Source: Pristionchus mayeri
Lineage: Eukaryota > Nematoda > Chromadorea > Rhabditida > Neodiplogasteridae
Assembly (NCBI GenBank): GCA_036245805.1
Contig: BTRK01000002.1
Coordinates: 26,777,067-26,841,066, forward strand
Length of the DNA stretch: 64,000 nucleotides
Direction of reading: 5' to 3'
This document shows, one piece after another, positions 37,017-46,953 of the stretch. Each line of letters begins with the position of its first letter. Within the stretch, counting starts at the first letter, position 1. The translations under genes were made by a program, and so were the position numbers. The notes below the pieces were generated by a model, which was not told the DNA's origin, did no database searches, and worked only from the letters and a program-made list of their open reading frames with translations.

Positions 37017-39310
37017 TAGTGGGCAACTACGCCACTTCACGCGGGAGAAGGTGTTCTCGGGAAGCTTTGAAAATATTCCCCGAGAGTTTACAACAATGAC
37101 GGCAAAATCATAGTTCCATCGCCATGTCTTCCCGAACGCAAGGGCTCACGGTAGGGGTTCTGTATCAACGTTCTGCATTAATTGGACTACGGAATCGTGA
37201 ATATGACCCATCATATGACACAACGCTATCGGTTACGGTCGGTTCCAGTAACTGTAGAAGCGATACATTGACGTTTTTCATTCATCCTCTAACAAAATCA
37301 TGAATCTGACCCAGCATCTGACACGTGGCTCCGTGCTACGGTAGCTTACGATTACTGTAGCAATATTGTATCGATACTTTGTTGCGATCCTCTGAAGAAA
37401 TCATGAGTCTGACACAAGATCTGACCCAAGGCCACTCCCAGGTTACGGTAGACGGACGGACAGACCAACCAACACCTTACTTTCGGTCGTAAAAAAATTT
37501 CTTCTGGAAATTTCGGGAATGTTTTTCGTCTGCTGACCTTGTATTGCGATTGCACAGACACACGATTTCGCATTTTCACGCCTATAAATCTCATATTTTG
37601 GAATGAGTAGTGAGCCCGTCTATGTCCAATTCTGGCTCATGTGTAGGTCTAGTGAAACATACACGCTGAACTGGCGGGATTCAGATTGTAAATCACAATT
37701 ATAATACGCTCCAACTTGGCCAAAGTCGATGCTTCGAAAATCGAATTTTCAGAAATGAACCAAACTCCGCAATTTTTGGTGCCATATTTTAGCATTAATA
37801 TGGAACAATACATATGTGATTATACCTAATCATAATACACGAAGGATGATGAATATTCTAAGTTTTTGATGTTTAGCTTTGACACAAATGATCGTTTTTA
37901 TTTTTTTCCTGAAAAAGCGGAATCGTCCCGAAGTGTGACAATAATGGGGATACATGTAGACCTCATCAGGCTACACCATCCACATAAAAGCTAAGGGATT
38001 GGATTCACTAACTGAAAAATCAGCTCAAAAAACTGAAAATGTTGGTCCGAACAGTGGTATTCGAATCGACCGGAATTCACTCTGAATACATTTTTAACAT
38101 CGTGAGTACACGTTGATTGAAACACGGTTTGACTTTTGAGTCAATTTTGTATACTTAAGAAAATATGATTTTTTGTCAATTTCAGCTACTTTTTCGAATA
38201 TATCTCCGCTCAAAGGCCACAGCATATGATAAGGGACGAATTTCATAAAGTGGGCCCAAGACACACCACCCACCCTAATTAGATGCCCACGATTCCGGTT
38301 CATAGAGGAACATGTCCGCGGGGTGGTCGATATGATCGAGTCTTACCGATCGGGTCTCTTAACCTTCAGAAATTAGCCAATTAGGTTTTTTGTTCGACCG
38401 GAAGCATAGTGTCAAGGGATTATGATAGGATATTGACTGAGATATGATAATGGATAATCAGGATGACGCCCTTTAACTTTAGTAGAGTGTTTCCTGGAGT
38501 GTTGTCATCTCTACAGCAACACATTTTTTTATCTAAAGCTGCACCACCTTATGAAAATGACTTTTATGCGCTGTGATATCAAGTTTGCATAATAATTTTG
38601 GATATTTTATCAAGATTCTATGCATTAAATATTACCTCAATTAGTCGCTAATTCATTAATTCCCAGTACTTCTTAAACTAATATTCAGTTGTTTATAACA
38701 TTCAGTTGTTTAAATGTTCCCTATAGAGGAGTGGCAAATAAGATAAATCTTTGAAGTGAATAGTATTGCTCCCAAAAAGTTGCTTTTAATATTATATCTG
38801 AGCCATTTATCCCCACTCTCGAGAAAAAGACAAATATGCGTTATTCACTTCTAACACCACAAGTAAGAACGGAATTTTGAAAACAAATACTTTTTGGAAA
38901 CACATATTTTACAGTCAAACAAAGTGAAATTTATTTCCCGAAAACTAATATTTTGTGCATTCATGCACCTCAAATAATGCCAAAGTAAAAATGAAAATAA
39001 GTGAGCCATAGGCGAATAATTGGTTTGCGTTTTAAATGGCACACCGAGTATGATTGTGCAATCTGAAGATGTAACATTTTTTGTTTCATTTTTTTCAATT
39101 TTTACTTTCGGCAAAAACTAATTCATCATTTACTCGAATTTTACGATCTATATCATAGTTGTGCCAAATGCCGCTCAGTGTAGGACTAGGAATGGTCCAC
39201 GAGAACAAATGAGTTTGTTGCTGATCTGTATGCATAAGTTCACGATGTGAAATTACATTTTTAATTATATTTTATTTACAGTCATATTTTAAGTAACAAT
39301 GGATCAATAA
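37017..39310. other. 2.3-kb stretch without a recognised gene
   Basis: A few short open frames on both strands have no domain or splice context. I see no long inverted repeat or simple repeat here. Confidence 0.45.
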
Positions 39311-39635
39311 CTAGAAAGGGCGCAGCTCTGACGACTGATCCATCCACGTTACTCTTCTATTATCGGAATGTGATTCTCTGGGGAAAAGTATGTCAATGAG
39401 TCCTCTTCTTGACCGTGGTATCGTTCGAGGTGACTGGATGACGGGTGCATCATCATCCAGGGTAAACTCATAATACGCTGCTGCTACCTGCAGATATAGC
39501 TGAGTACAGAACATACAAGGGCAAGTTGGTGAATATTGAGGGATATTATCAAATACTTGAAAACACTACTTGAAAACTCATAAGTACTCACAGAAAGAAG
39601 ACGCTGGCAAAGAGGGCGACGATTAGCGAATTCAT
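39311..39635 (-). CDS. Candidate small secreted peptide precursor
   Basis: A minus-strand ATG at 39633-39635 opens MNSLIVALFASVFFL, a good signal peptide, and runs into a GTGAGT donor at about 39589. A second exon from about 39490 down to the stop at 39311 carries AAAYYEFTLDDDAPVIQSP, then basic sites (RTIPRSRRG, SDNRR) and ends MDQSSELRPF. The dibasic sites recall neuropeptide or hormone precursors. The two pieces do not join in phase with the obvious acceptor, so a small middle exon or a different start is needed; this is a real weakness. The start codon lies exactly at the outer edge of a long inverted repeat (from 39636), so the repeat arm would form the promoter or 5' leader. Confidence 0.35.
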
Positions 39636-40334
39636 TGAGAATGGGATGAATTCTGAATGTTCTTTCAAACCGAAAAGAAGAGAAAAACACAAAAAAAGAG
39701 TTTTTTTTAATTGGGATCTCCAAAATCAGGAGAGCAAGGAAGAAATGATAGGAGTCATGAAGGAAATGGTAGCCTAAGAGCAAGGGGGAAATGTGTAAAT
39801 AACTCGCCAGGAACCATCGAGGATCTTGAATTCAATCGCGATTACACAAATCATTTGCAAGACCGGTCGACATTCAATTTAAACACTGCACATACTTCTA
39901 TCAATGGTATATTAGTTTGTTCGGAAGGATTTAGATTACATTGGGGGCTGTTTCCAGTTGATGCGATGCAATAGGTAGTTTAGAGAAAGTGGATGGGATT
40001 GGTTAGTCGAGGGAGAAGAGAGAGGACGTTTTTTTGGTCGAGGAAGAGTGAAAATGCGCGTTCGATGGCTATCCACAAAGTAAACATTCGCTACTGACAA
40101 AAGCGCAACATGAGGGTTTACATTTCACGCGCCATTTTCATGAAGAGAGGTATTGATTGATGATAATTTTAAACAAAATATTCATCAACGAGAACGTAAA
40201 CAGAGGATAAAACGAGAAACAGCGTTGCTGATGCTATTTTACTCCTCTTCTCACCTCTCGCCTCTCGAATCCGGCTGGAGTAGAGCGCACCCTTTCTCCC
40301 TAGTATTAGGTTGGCCGGAAAGTCTTTCGGCCTG
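39636..40334. repeat. Left arm of a 4.6-kb inverted duplication
   Basis: About 695 bp (from AGAATGGGATGAATTCTG to ATTAGGTTGGCCGGAAAG) recurs nearly unchanged and inverted at 43590-44277. Both arms include the first 20 or so bases of a mariner inverted terminal repeat at the inner end. The few base changes, such as CTCCTCTT versus CTCCCCTT, suggest a recent event. Confidence 0.9.
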
Positions 40335-40335
40335 T

Positions 40336-40528
40336 TTAATCTGTCAGAAATGTGCGAGAAAAAGTTGCGTAAAAAGTTCGCGAACTTCTGATTCTCTCCA
40401 TTTCGCATGCTCTCTCTCTTTCTCTAACCAGGTCGATGAAAAGTTCACGAACTTTTCGACGAACTGTGTTCGAAAATCATACTTTTCTTTTGTTTTACTT
40501 ACTTTTATAAACTATTTTTGCTTTTAAC
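40336..40528. repeat. Partial copy of the CGGCCTGTTTAATC MITE
   Basis: It starts CGGCCTGTTTAATCTGTC and matches the left half of the complete element at 49189-49674, through GTGCGAGAAAA, AAAAGTTCGCGAACTTCTGA and GAAAAGTTCACGAACTTTTC. It then runs into sequence repeated in the neighbouring palindrome. Confidence 0.75.
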
Positions 40529-41201
40529 TTATGATTTCTTATAATGACAACCTTCCCTTAGCTGGAATAGCTTCAGAATACAGCGTAGTGAAAGTAAACA
40601 GGGTTGGAGTATTTTTTTCGAAAATGGGTCACCACTTTCCCCACCCTGTAATGTCAAGCTATTCCATCAGAGGGAAGGTTGTTCTTATACGCAGTCATAA
40701 GTGAAGAGCAAAAATAATTGATAAAAATAAGTAAAACAAAAGAAAAGTACGAATTTCGAACGAATTAATGCCGGTTTTTAACGAACTTTTCAAGGAGCTG
40801 CGTGAAAAGTTAGAGAAAGGCGAGAGAGCACGCATTCTTGAGAGAGGGAAAAGGAAGTAAACAATCACTGCTTCCTTTTCCCTCTCTCAAGAACGCGTGC
40901 TCTCTCGCCTTTTTCTAACTTTTCACGCAGCTCCTTGAAAAGTTCACGAACTTTTCGACGAACTATGTTCGAAATTCGTACTTTTCTTTTGTTTTACTTA
41001 TTTTTATCAATTATTTTTGCTTTCAACTTATGACTGCTTATAATAACAACCTTCCCTCTGATGGAATAGCTTGACATTACAGGGTGGGGAAAGTGGTGAC
41101 CCATTTTCGAAAAAAATACTCCAACCCTGTTTACTTTCACTACGCTGTATTCTGAAGCTATTCCAGCTAAGGGAAGGTTGTCATTATAAGAAGTCATAAG
41201 T
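40529..41201. repeat. 673-bp near-perfect palindrome
   Basis: The ends CTTATGATTTCTTATAATG and CATTATAAGAAGTCATAAG are inverted. Inverted blocks run inward continuously: ACAACCTTCCCTTAGCTGG, GTGAAAGTAAACAGGGTTGG, GGGTCACCACTTTCCCCACC, ACTTTTCTTTTGTTTTACTT and GAGAGAGCACGC. The centre is near 40866 with a loop of a few bases (GGAAG/CTTCC around GTAAACAATCACTG). No coding content is supported. Confidence 0.9.
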
Positions 41202-41384
41202 TCCAACATGCGATATAGCTGTGTCGATCTCGTAGAATTTCGTCGGGTGTTTTGATAGAGGGAGCCAGTTGGACAACTACATTTCTGGTCAGAAACTTCG
41301 AACAAATCAGCCAACAACAGTGTATTGTGTTCTCGCTTATCTGAACTGTGAGAGTGGCTAGCTAATGATGAGGCCGATGCCATA

Positions 41385-42066
41385 TTATGCATGTATGATA
41401 CTTGCAAGTATCAAGAGAATTAGATGCCAGTGTGTGTGATACGCGATGCTGATCCGGCCACTCTCTCTCATTTTGATTATACAGTCGTTATAGGAGTCAT
41501 CGGTATTGGGGAATGACTTCTGGTCAATTATTGCCCCTGAAATTGCTAAAAAAAACTTTGAACAATAATGAGACATAAATGGGTGATGAATACGTTACCT
41601 AAGAAGGATTTACCAATCAAAATCATTCAATAAATTGGCATTGACTTGACTAAGTAAAAACAACAAAATGTTGAGAAATTAACTGAACGAATAATAATGA
41701 AAAATAATTTTGAAATATTCAATAAATTGTGTTGCATATGTGGTGCTTCTCATTATCAGCATTATCATCTACCACGTATTTCCTCCTCTTCCCATTAATA
41801 TTCCGTCAGCAATGTTCTTCCCCTTCACATGAACCGTCCTAAGAGCAATATTTTCCCATTTTCGGCATTCTCTAGAGAATTGAGAGCGGGGTTACGGATC
41901 CGCGATAGAACAAGATTAGCAGAAATGCAATTGCAAGAACATAAATAATTTATATTATTGTGAGAACAGGAATCGTAGTTCCCATAACAATCAGCGTACT
42001 TATCGATGCAAATGTATCTGTCGCTTGCATGCGAGCAGACGATGTATTTTTTGTAGAACGAATCCC
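41385..42066 (-). CDS. Possible small gene with a Cys-rich (LDL-receptor-A-like) exon
   Basis: A minus-strand exon beginning about 42066 after an AAAACAG acceptor reads SFYKKYIVCSHASDRYICID then KYADCYGNYDSCSH. The Cys and Asp spacing recalls an LDL-receptor class A repeat, but it is short of the usual six Cys. A second exon starting about 41549 after TTTTTTTAG reads SGAIIDQKSFPNTDDSYND then CIIKMRESGRISIAYHTHW and ends in a hydrophobic tail (LILLILASIIHA) with the stop at 41385. The hydrophobic end could be a membrane anchor or GPI signal. The join between them is not established, and no start codon was found. Confidence 0.3.
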
Positions 42067-42361
42067 CTGTTTTGATCAGTGGAAAATATCAGAATTGGGA
42101 AACATGTGAATTTGAAGAATTAAAAATATTGTTTTAGTCTGCCTTGATAATAATGAGATTGTGAATGAGACTGATTACAAGAGTGATTACGATTATTTCG
42201 AGAGAAAAGAGTGATTACATGTTAATTGAAAAAATAAGTTCCTCCAAAACGGCGAAACAGCCAGGTCAAGTGGATGCCAATGGGGGAATTCAACCTGTTT
42301 GATAACCCAAAGGCTCCGGACCTTGGTTGCGATCCTTTGCAGTTCTCTCCTCGCAGATGTA

Positions 42362-43610
42362 TCAGGTTGGCCGGAAAGTCTTTGTATATGGTTTTGTTTT
42401 AACACTGCTCGTCCCTAATGCATTTTGGATTTCCCTCATTCCTAGTGAATAACAAACAGTGATGGGCCGTTATAGTAAGCAACTCCCCATTCCTTTCCCT
42501 TCAGTCAGGCTCTAGTAGAGCAACGATGTATCATCCTGGAGCCACCCACTTCCGACATGTTCTGCTATACCTCACTCTACCCTACACCACGATGAAGGAT
42601 TCGGAGACCCTACTGAAGAATTTTTATAACACACATGCCCCCCCTCTACAACACCTTCAGGAATTGGATCCATCGCTTCGAAGAAGACGACTTTTCCCTC
42701 AATGCATGGGATCGAGCTGAGAGACCGCGTTCGTTGCATTTTGAGACTTTGAAGAAAGCTGTTGAAACGGACGCACTTCAAAGTGCCCGTAAAATTTCTA
42801 TTGCACTTAGAGTCCACCATAGCACTGTCAGAGAAGGCTTAAGATCTCTTGAAATGAGAAAATATATCGGTCGTTTCATATCCCATGATGTGAGGCAAGC
42901 CAGCCGAGACCGTCTTGCCGATGATTCCATTACTCTCCTCATTCTCCAAGGTGGGGATCGATGGCTGGAATGGCTCGTAACGAGGAATGAGAAGTGGGTC
43001 CTCTAAGATAACAACCACTGCAGAGCCCAGTTGGTTGGAGAAGGAGAGACCACGCAGGGTATCCCCAAACTTGACCGGCACCACAAAAAAACAAGCTGGT
43101 AATGTGGTGGGGAGCGGATGGAGTGAACCAATCGGAGCTACTCTCTGAGGGCATGGCAATTACCGGGACCAAGTACGTCACATATCCACATAATTTGAAG
43201 TTGGAAGTCTATCGTTCAAGGCTGAAGGACAAGAAAGTGTATAATCAGCAAAATGACCCCCGTCCCCAGGTCTCAAATCAAGTCGAGCAGGAATTGGCTG
43301 GATATGGATGGATGGTTCTCCCTCACCCCCCGTATTCTCCTGGCATGGCCCTGTCTGATTACTGGTTTTTCGCATACCTGGCCCATGCCGTTCGAGGTAG
43401 GTCCTTCAATTACCGTGGAAGTCTGGAGTATGCTCTCAAGCATTTCTTTGATTCGCGCTCAGGCGGGTTCTCAAGGGAAGGGATCCATACATTGCAGGTA
43501 CATCGGGAACATATTGCCAATAATGAGGACAAGTATAATTGAACGTATGCTTTCTCTTCCTCAAGAAATAAAGTTTTGAAAAATACACAAAGACTTTCCG
43601 GCCAACCTAA
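42362..43610 (+). mobile_element. Mariner-like DNA transposon, 1249 bp, TA duplication
   Basis: The ends TCAGGTTGGCCGGAAAGTCT and AGACTTTCCGGCCAACCTAA are inverted and flanked by TA (42360-42361 and 43611-43612). Size, TA target site and the internal transposase remnant place it in the mariner group of Tc1/mariner elements, which move by cut and paste. It sits at the inner edge of the right arm of the inverted duplication. Confidence 0.9.
42526..43542 (+). pseudogene. Inactivated mariner transposase
   Basis: Frame-broken pieces cover most of the protein. The N-terminal helix-turn-helix part is WIHRFEEDDFSLNAWDRAER (from 42669) and STVREGLRSLEMRKYIGRF. The catalytic region has EWLVTRNEKWVL followed by a stop and DN, where mariners have an Asp in the GDEKW block; here it reads NEKW. 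The C-terminal part has NDPRPQ, GWMVLPHPPYSPGMALSDYW and a normal C-terminus ending NNEDKYN. At least two frameshifts and several stops are needed to follow it, so it cannot make active enzyme. It is still intact enough to be a fairly young copy. Confidence 0.85.
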
Positions 43611-44277
43611 TACTAGGGAGAAAGGGTGCGCTCTACTCCAGCCGGATTCGAGAGGCGAGAGGTGAGAAGGGGAGTAAAATAGCATCAGCAACGCTGTTTC
43701 TCGTTTTATCCTCTGTTTACGTTCTCGTTGATGAATATTTTGTTTAAAATTATCATCAATCAATACCTCTCTTCATGAAAATGGCGCGTGAAATGTAAAC
43801 CCTCATGTTGCGCTTTTGTCAGTAGCGAATGTTTACTTTGTGGATAGCCATCGAACGCGCATTTTCACTCTTCCTCGACCAAAAAAACGTCCTAACTCTT
43901 CTCCCTCGACTAACCAATCCCATCCACTCTCTAAACTACCTATTGCATCGCATCAACTGGAAACAGCCCCCAATGTGATCTAAATCCTTCCGAACAAACT
44001 AATATACCATTGATAGAAGTATGTGCAGTGTTTAAATTGAATGTCGACCGGTCTTGCAAATGATTTGTGTAATCGCGATTGAATTCAAGATCCTCGATGG
44101 TTCCTGGCGAGTTATTTACACATTTCCCCCTTGCTCTTAGGCTACCATTTCCTTCATGACTCCTATCATTTCTTCCTTGCTCTCCTGATTTTGGAGATCC
44201 CAATTTAAAAAAACTCTTTTTTTGTGTTTTTCTCTTCTTTTCGGTTTGAAAGAACATTCAGAATTCATCCCATTCTG
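43590..44277. repeat. Right arm of the 4.6-kb inverted duplication
   Basis: An inverted copy of 39636-40334, running from the mariner right end (CTTTCCGGCCAACCTAATAC) outward to CAGAATTCATCCCATTCTG. Reading frames found on the plus strand in the left arm reappear on the minus strand here, which makes them repeat-borne and not evidence of a gene. Confidence 0.9.
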
Positions 44278-46953
44278 TGCCATCCACTCGTTAAGCCTTA
44301 ACCTCATTGTAATAACGGCCGATTTTTCGTCGCCCATTTCTCTCACCCCTTCTCGATGTTATATCTGCTCATACCCATAGTGGTTTCATCTCCACCCTTG
44401 TCAAAAAAGGCGCGTATGAATCACCTTCTCCCTAGAGAAGGACGAGGGCATTCTACTCCACGGGAGTACCATTAGTAGGAGGGAATCGAATATATTACCA
44501 TCCCCATTCACCACCACACCACCACTTGTCCTTCCCCCCGCTACTCTTTCCTTGTCCAGGAAACGCGCTAAATTTCGTGCCTTCACTTTAACGTTTCCAC
44601 TGTGTGTTGTGAATATGCTAATCAACTAAGTCATTAGAGTCTCTTCACCTAGCGCCTTCCCACCTGCCACGGCCTTTGTTTGTTCTCACCCTACCCTCTC
44701 CCTCTATTGCCAGTCCTCTCACGGGGAAGGCACGCGTTTCTCCTCTCCCTCCACTCTCTCTTCAGTCGTGCCCTTTACAGCCCTTTTTTCTTCCTTCTCC
44801 CCCTCCGACATCCCATTAACCTCACTTTCCATTCATACTGGCACTCATCGTGCTCTCTCCATACCAAACCTTCTCACGTCTCGCTTGCTGACCATTCTAA
44901 ACCTCCTCCCTCTCCAGTCTCTCTCGTCCTCCTGCCCTTTACAGCCCCTTTTCTTTCTACTGCCACTCCGAAAGAACATTAACCCAGATTCTACTCATGC
45001 TAGATCTCAGTGTAATTTCTCCATTCCACTCAATCCCACGTCACTCTTGTTCGCCATTCTAAGCCCCCCCCCCCGTCCTTATCTCCAAAGGCTCTTCGCG
45101 CTCACGTTGCCCTTTACAGCCTTTTTTTCCTCCACATCTCTCCCCATCCGACATCATATCCAAGTTTCTCCACATACTGCCCCTAAATAGTGTTGGCAAT
45201 TCGATACTAGGTAACGCGACCGCTACGTCGGATTACGAATTTGACGAGGTTGGCTTTTTTGCTGTCTCACTACCTTGTCTCGAATTTCCAACTCTACCTT
45301 TCCGTATCTATTATAATCCATTCACTACGATCGTATTCGCCATTCGAAACCTCTCAACTGAAACGAGGGTTATCGAGAGGCCATTACTCTTTATTCTTTC
45401 TCTCTCTCTTCTCGACTTTAGTGTGCTTTTTTGCACGTTTTCCACTTTCTGTTCATTGATGCTCAGAGTCGATGAGCAACCGTTTAATTGATAGGGAAGT
45501 GATTGGCAGGGAAGAGACCTTTGAGCGGTTCCCTTTAGACGCCTGACGTATTTTTAGTTCATTCATTCCTCTCCATTCGTTCTCTTTCTCTCTTCGCATT
45601 CATTTTCTGCCCTCTCTCTGGCCAACATTCGAGATTGCCCAGTTGCACTCTCTATTCATGACTCTTTTCCCCATCTACTTTATTCTAGGCGCTCCATTTT
45701 TTAGCATTTACTCTGACCAGCCTAATAGTACGAACATTTTCGACGTATGTAAATCTCCAGTACATAATCGAATGGCCCATGACCCGAAACCCCTCAAATC
45801 TCAGTCTTTAGACAAAAGAGCGCATTTCAACGATGAGTCTCGGCTTGAGCGAGTCTTCTCGAGGAGCTCTTACACTCGCTTTCCATCATCTTGTTGCGTT
45901 CTTTTTTGATTGAGTCCATTACATCTTCTATATCCTCGCACTCTTTTTATGCCCTCTCTAACGTTGTAATTCTCTACCAACTGGAGCCTCGTATCCCATT
46001 TTTCCCGAAGTGTTTCTCAGGCTGTCTCGGCGCTCACCATTTCACATTATCTTTTCCGAGCCTCCTCACCCTTTCCTTGTTCTCGATGAGTCAATATCGT
46101 TTCCTCTTCTCTTTCTCTGCGTTACTCTGCGGCGTTCGTTTATTTGAGCTCTTTGCTTCGCCGTTCTCTGATTTTCAGTCAGCGACATGCTGATTGATAG
46201 GTGATTGAGTAGATAAGACCCATTGAACTCATACAGTGACAGTTTAGCTTCATAATTTCTCATGTAACTTGAAGCGAACCCATGGAAAAGCATTCCTGGC
46301 CTCCCCGAAGTGGTGATTTTTTTTCATAACTGTTCTGTTCTCCAAAGTATGTAGAACTGGTAATTTTAGCTCTATATTTGACTTTGAAAAATTGACTGCT
46401 TCAAATTCATAAAAGGAAGCGTTGCCAGTCCTAGATTGTTATTTTGTGTTATTACCGAACCATGTCTTTCTTCTAATTTGTTTCTGCTGCATGCGGTCTC
46501 TGATTGATGTGAGGGAGTGCAGAAAAAGAATCCGTTTGAGTGACAGCCTTCGTTATCTCTCCCCATCTCTTTATCCCTCGCTCTTTCACCCATTTCAATG
46601 TTTCCTTCTTGTCGATTCACCTGATTGGTTTGTTTGCAATTTCATTTCCGATCGGATTCTCCAACTCTTTTCCTTTTTTCAATCACACTTCGTATTTGAT
46701 CTATTCTTCTGACTTCCGTTGAACAAACCATAAATTGTTGCAATTTCATGCTTCTTTCGTCCAGTCACTAAAGTCAGCCGCCATTCATAGAAGCAACTCT
46801 CCCATTACTACAAAATTAGTGCCCTTTGAGATATGTAGTTGCCTAGAAACGTCAGAGCGATTTACCCCCTCTCTCTCCATTCTCTCTTAGCCCGGCCATA
46901 GACTACCGACTAAAATCGAGTCAATTCCATTGTTTGAGAAATGCGCAGGAGTT
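44278..46953. other. Pyrimidine-rich spacer with diverged tandem repeats
   Basis: Most of the stretch is C/T-rich on the plus strand. Around 44770, 44936 and 45110 the same block recurs (GCCCTTTACAGCC followed by a T-run, then CTCC and a TCCGA motif), giving a diverged tandem unit near 170 bp. The Ser/Leu/Pro-rich frames through it look compositional and I do not call a gene. Confidence 0.55.

Noticed and set aside
40153..40527. Plus-strand frame starting MIDDNFKQNIHQRERKQR as a gene
   Set aside because: The same frame occurs on the minus strand at 43763, as part of the inverted duplication arms, and runs into transposon ends in both.
44680..46720. Several Ser/Leu/Phe-rich plus-strand frames as membrane proteins
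   Set aside because: They reflect C/T-rich composition, overlap in several frames, and have no consistent splice structure or domain.
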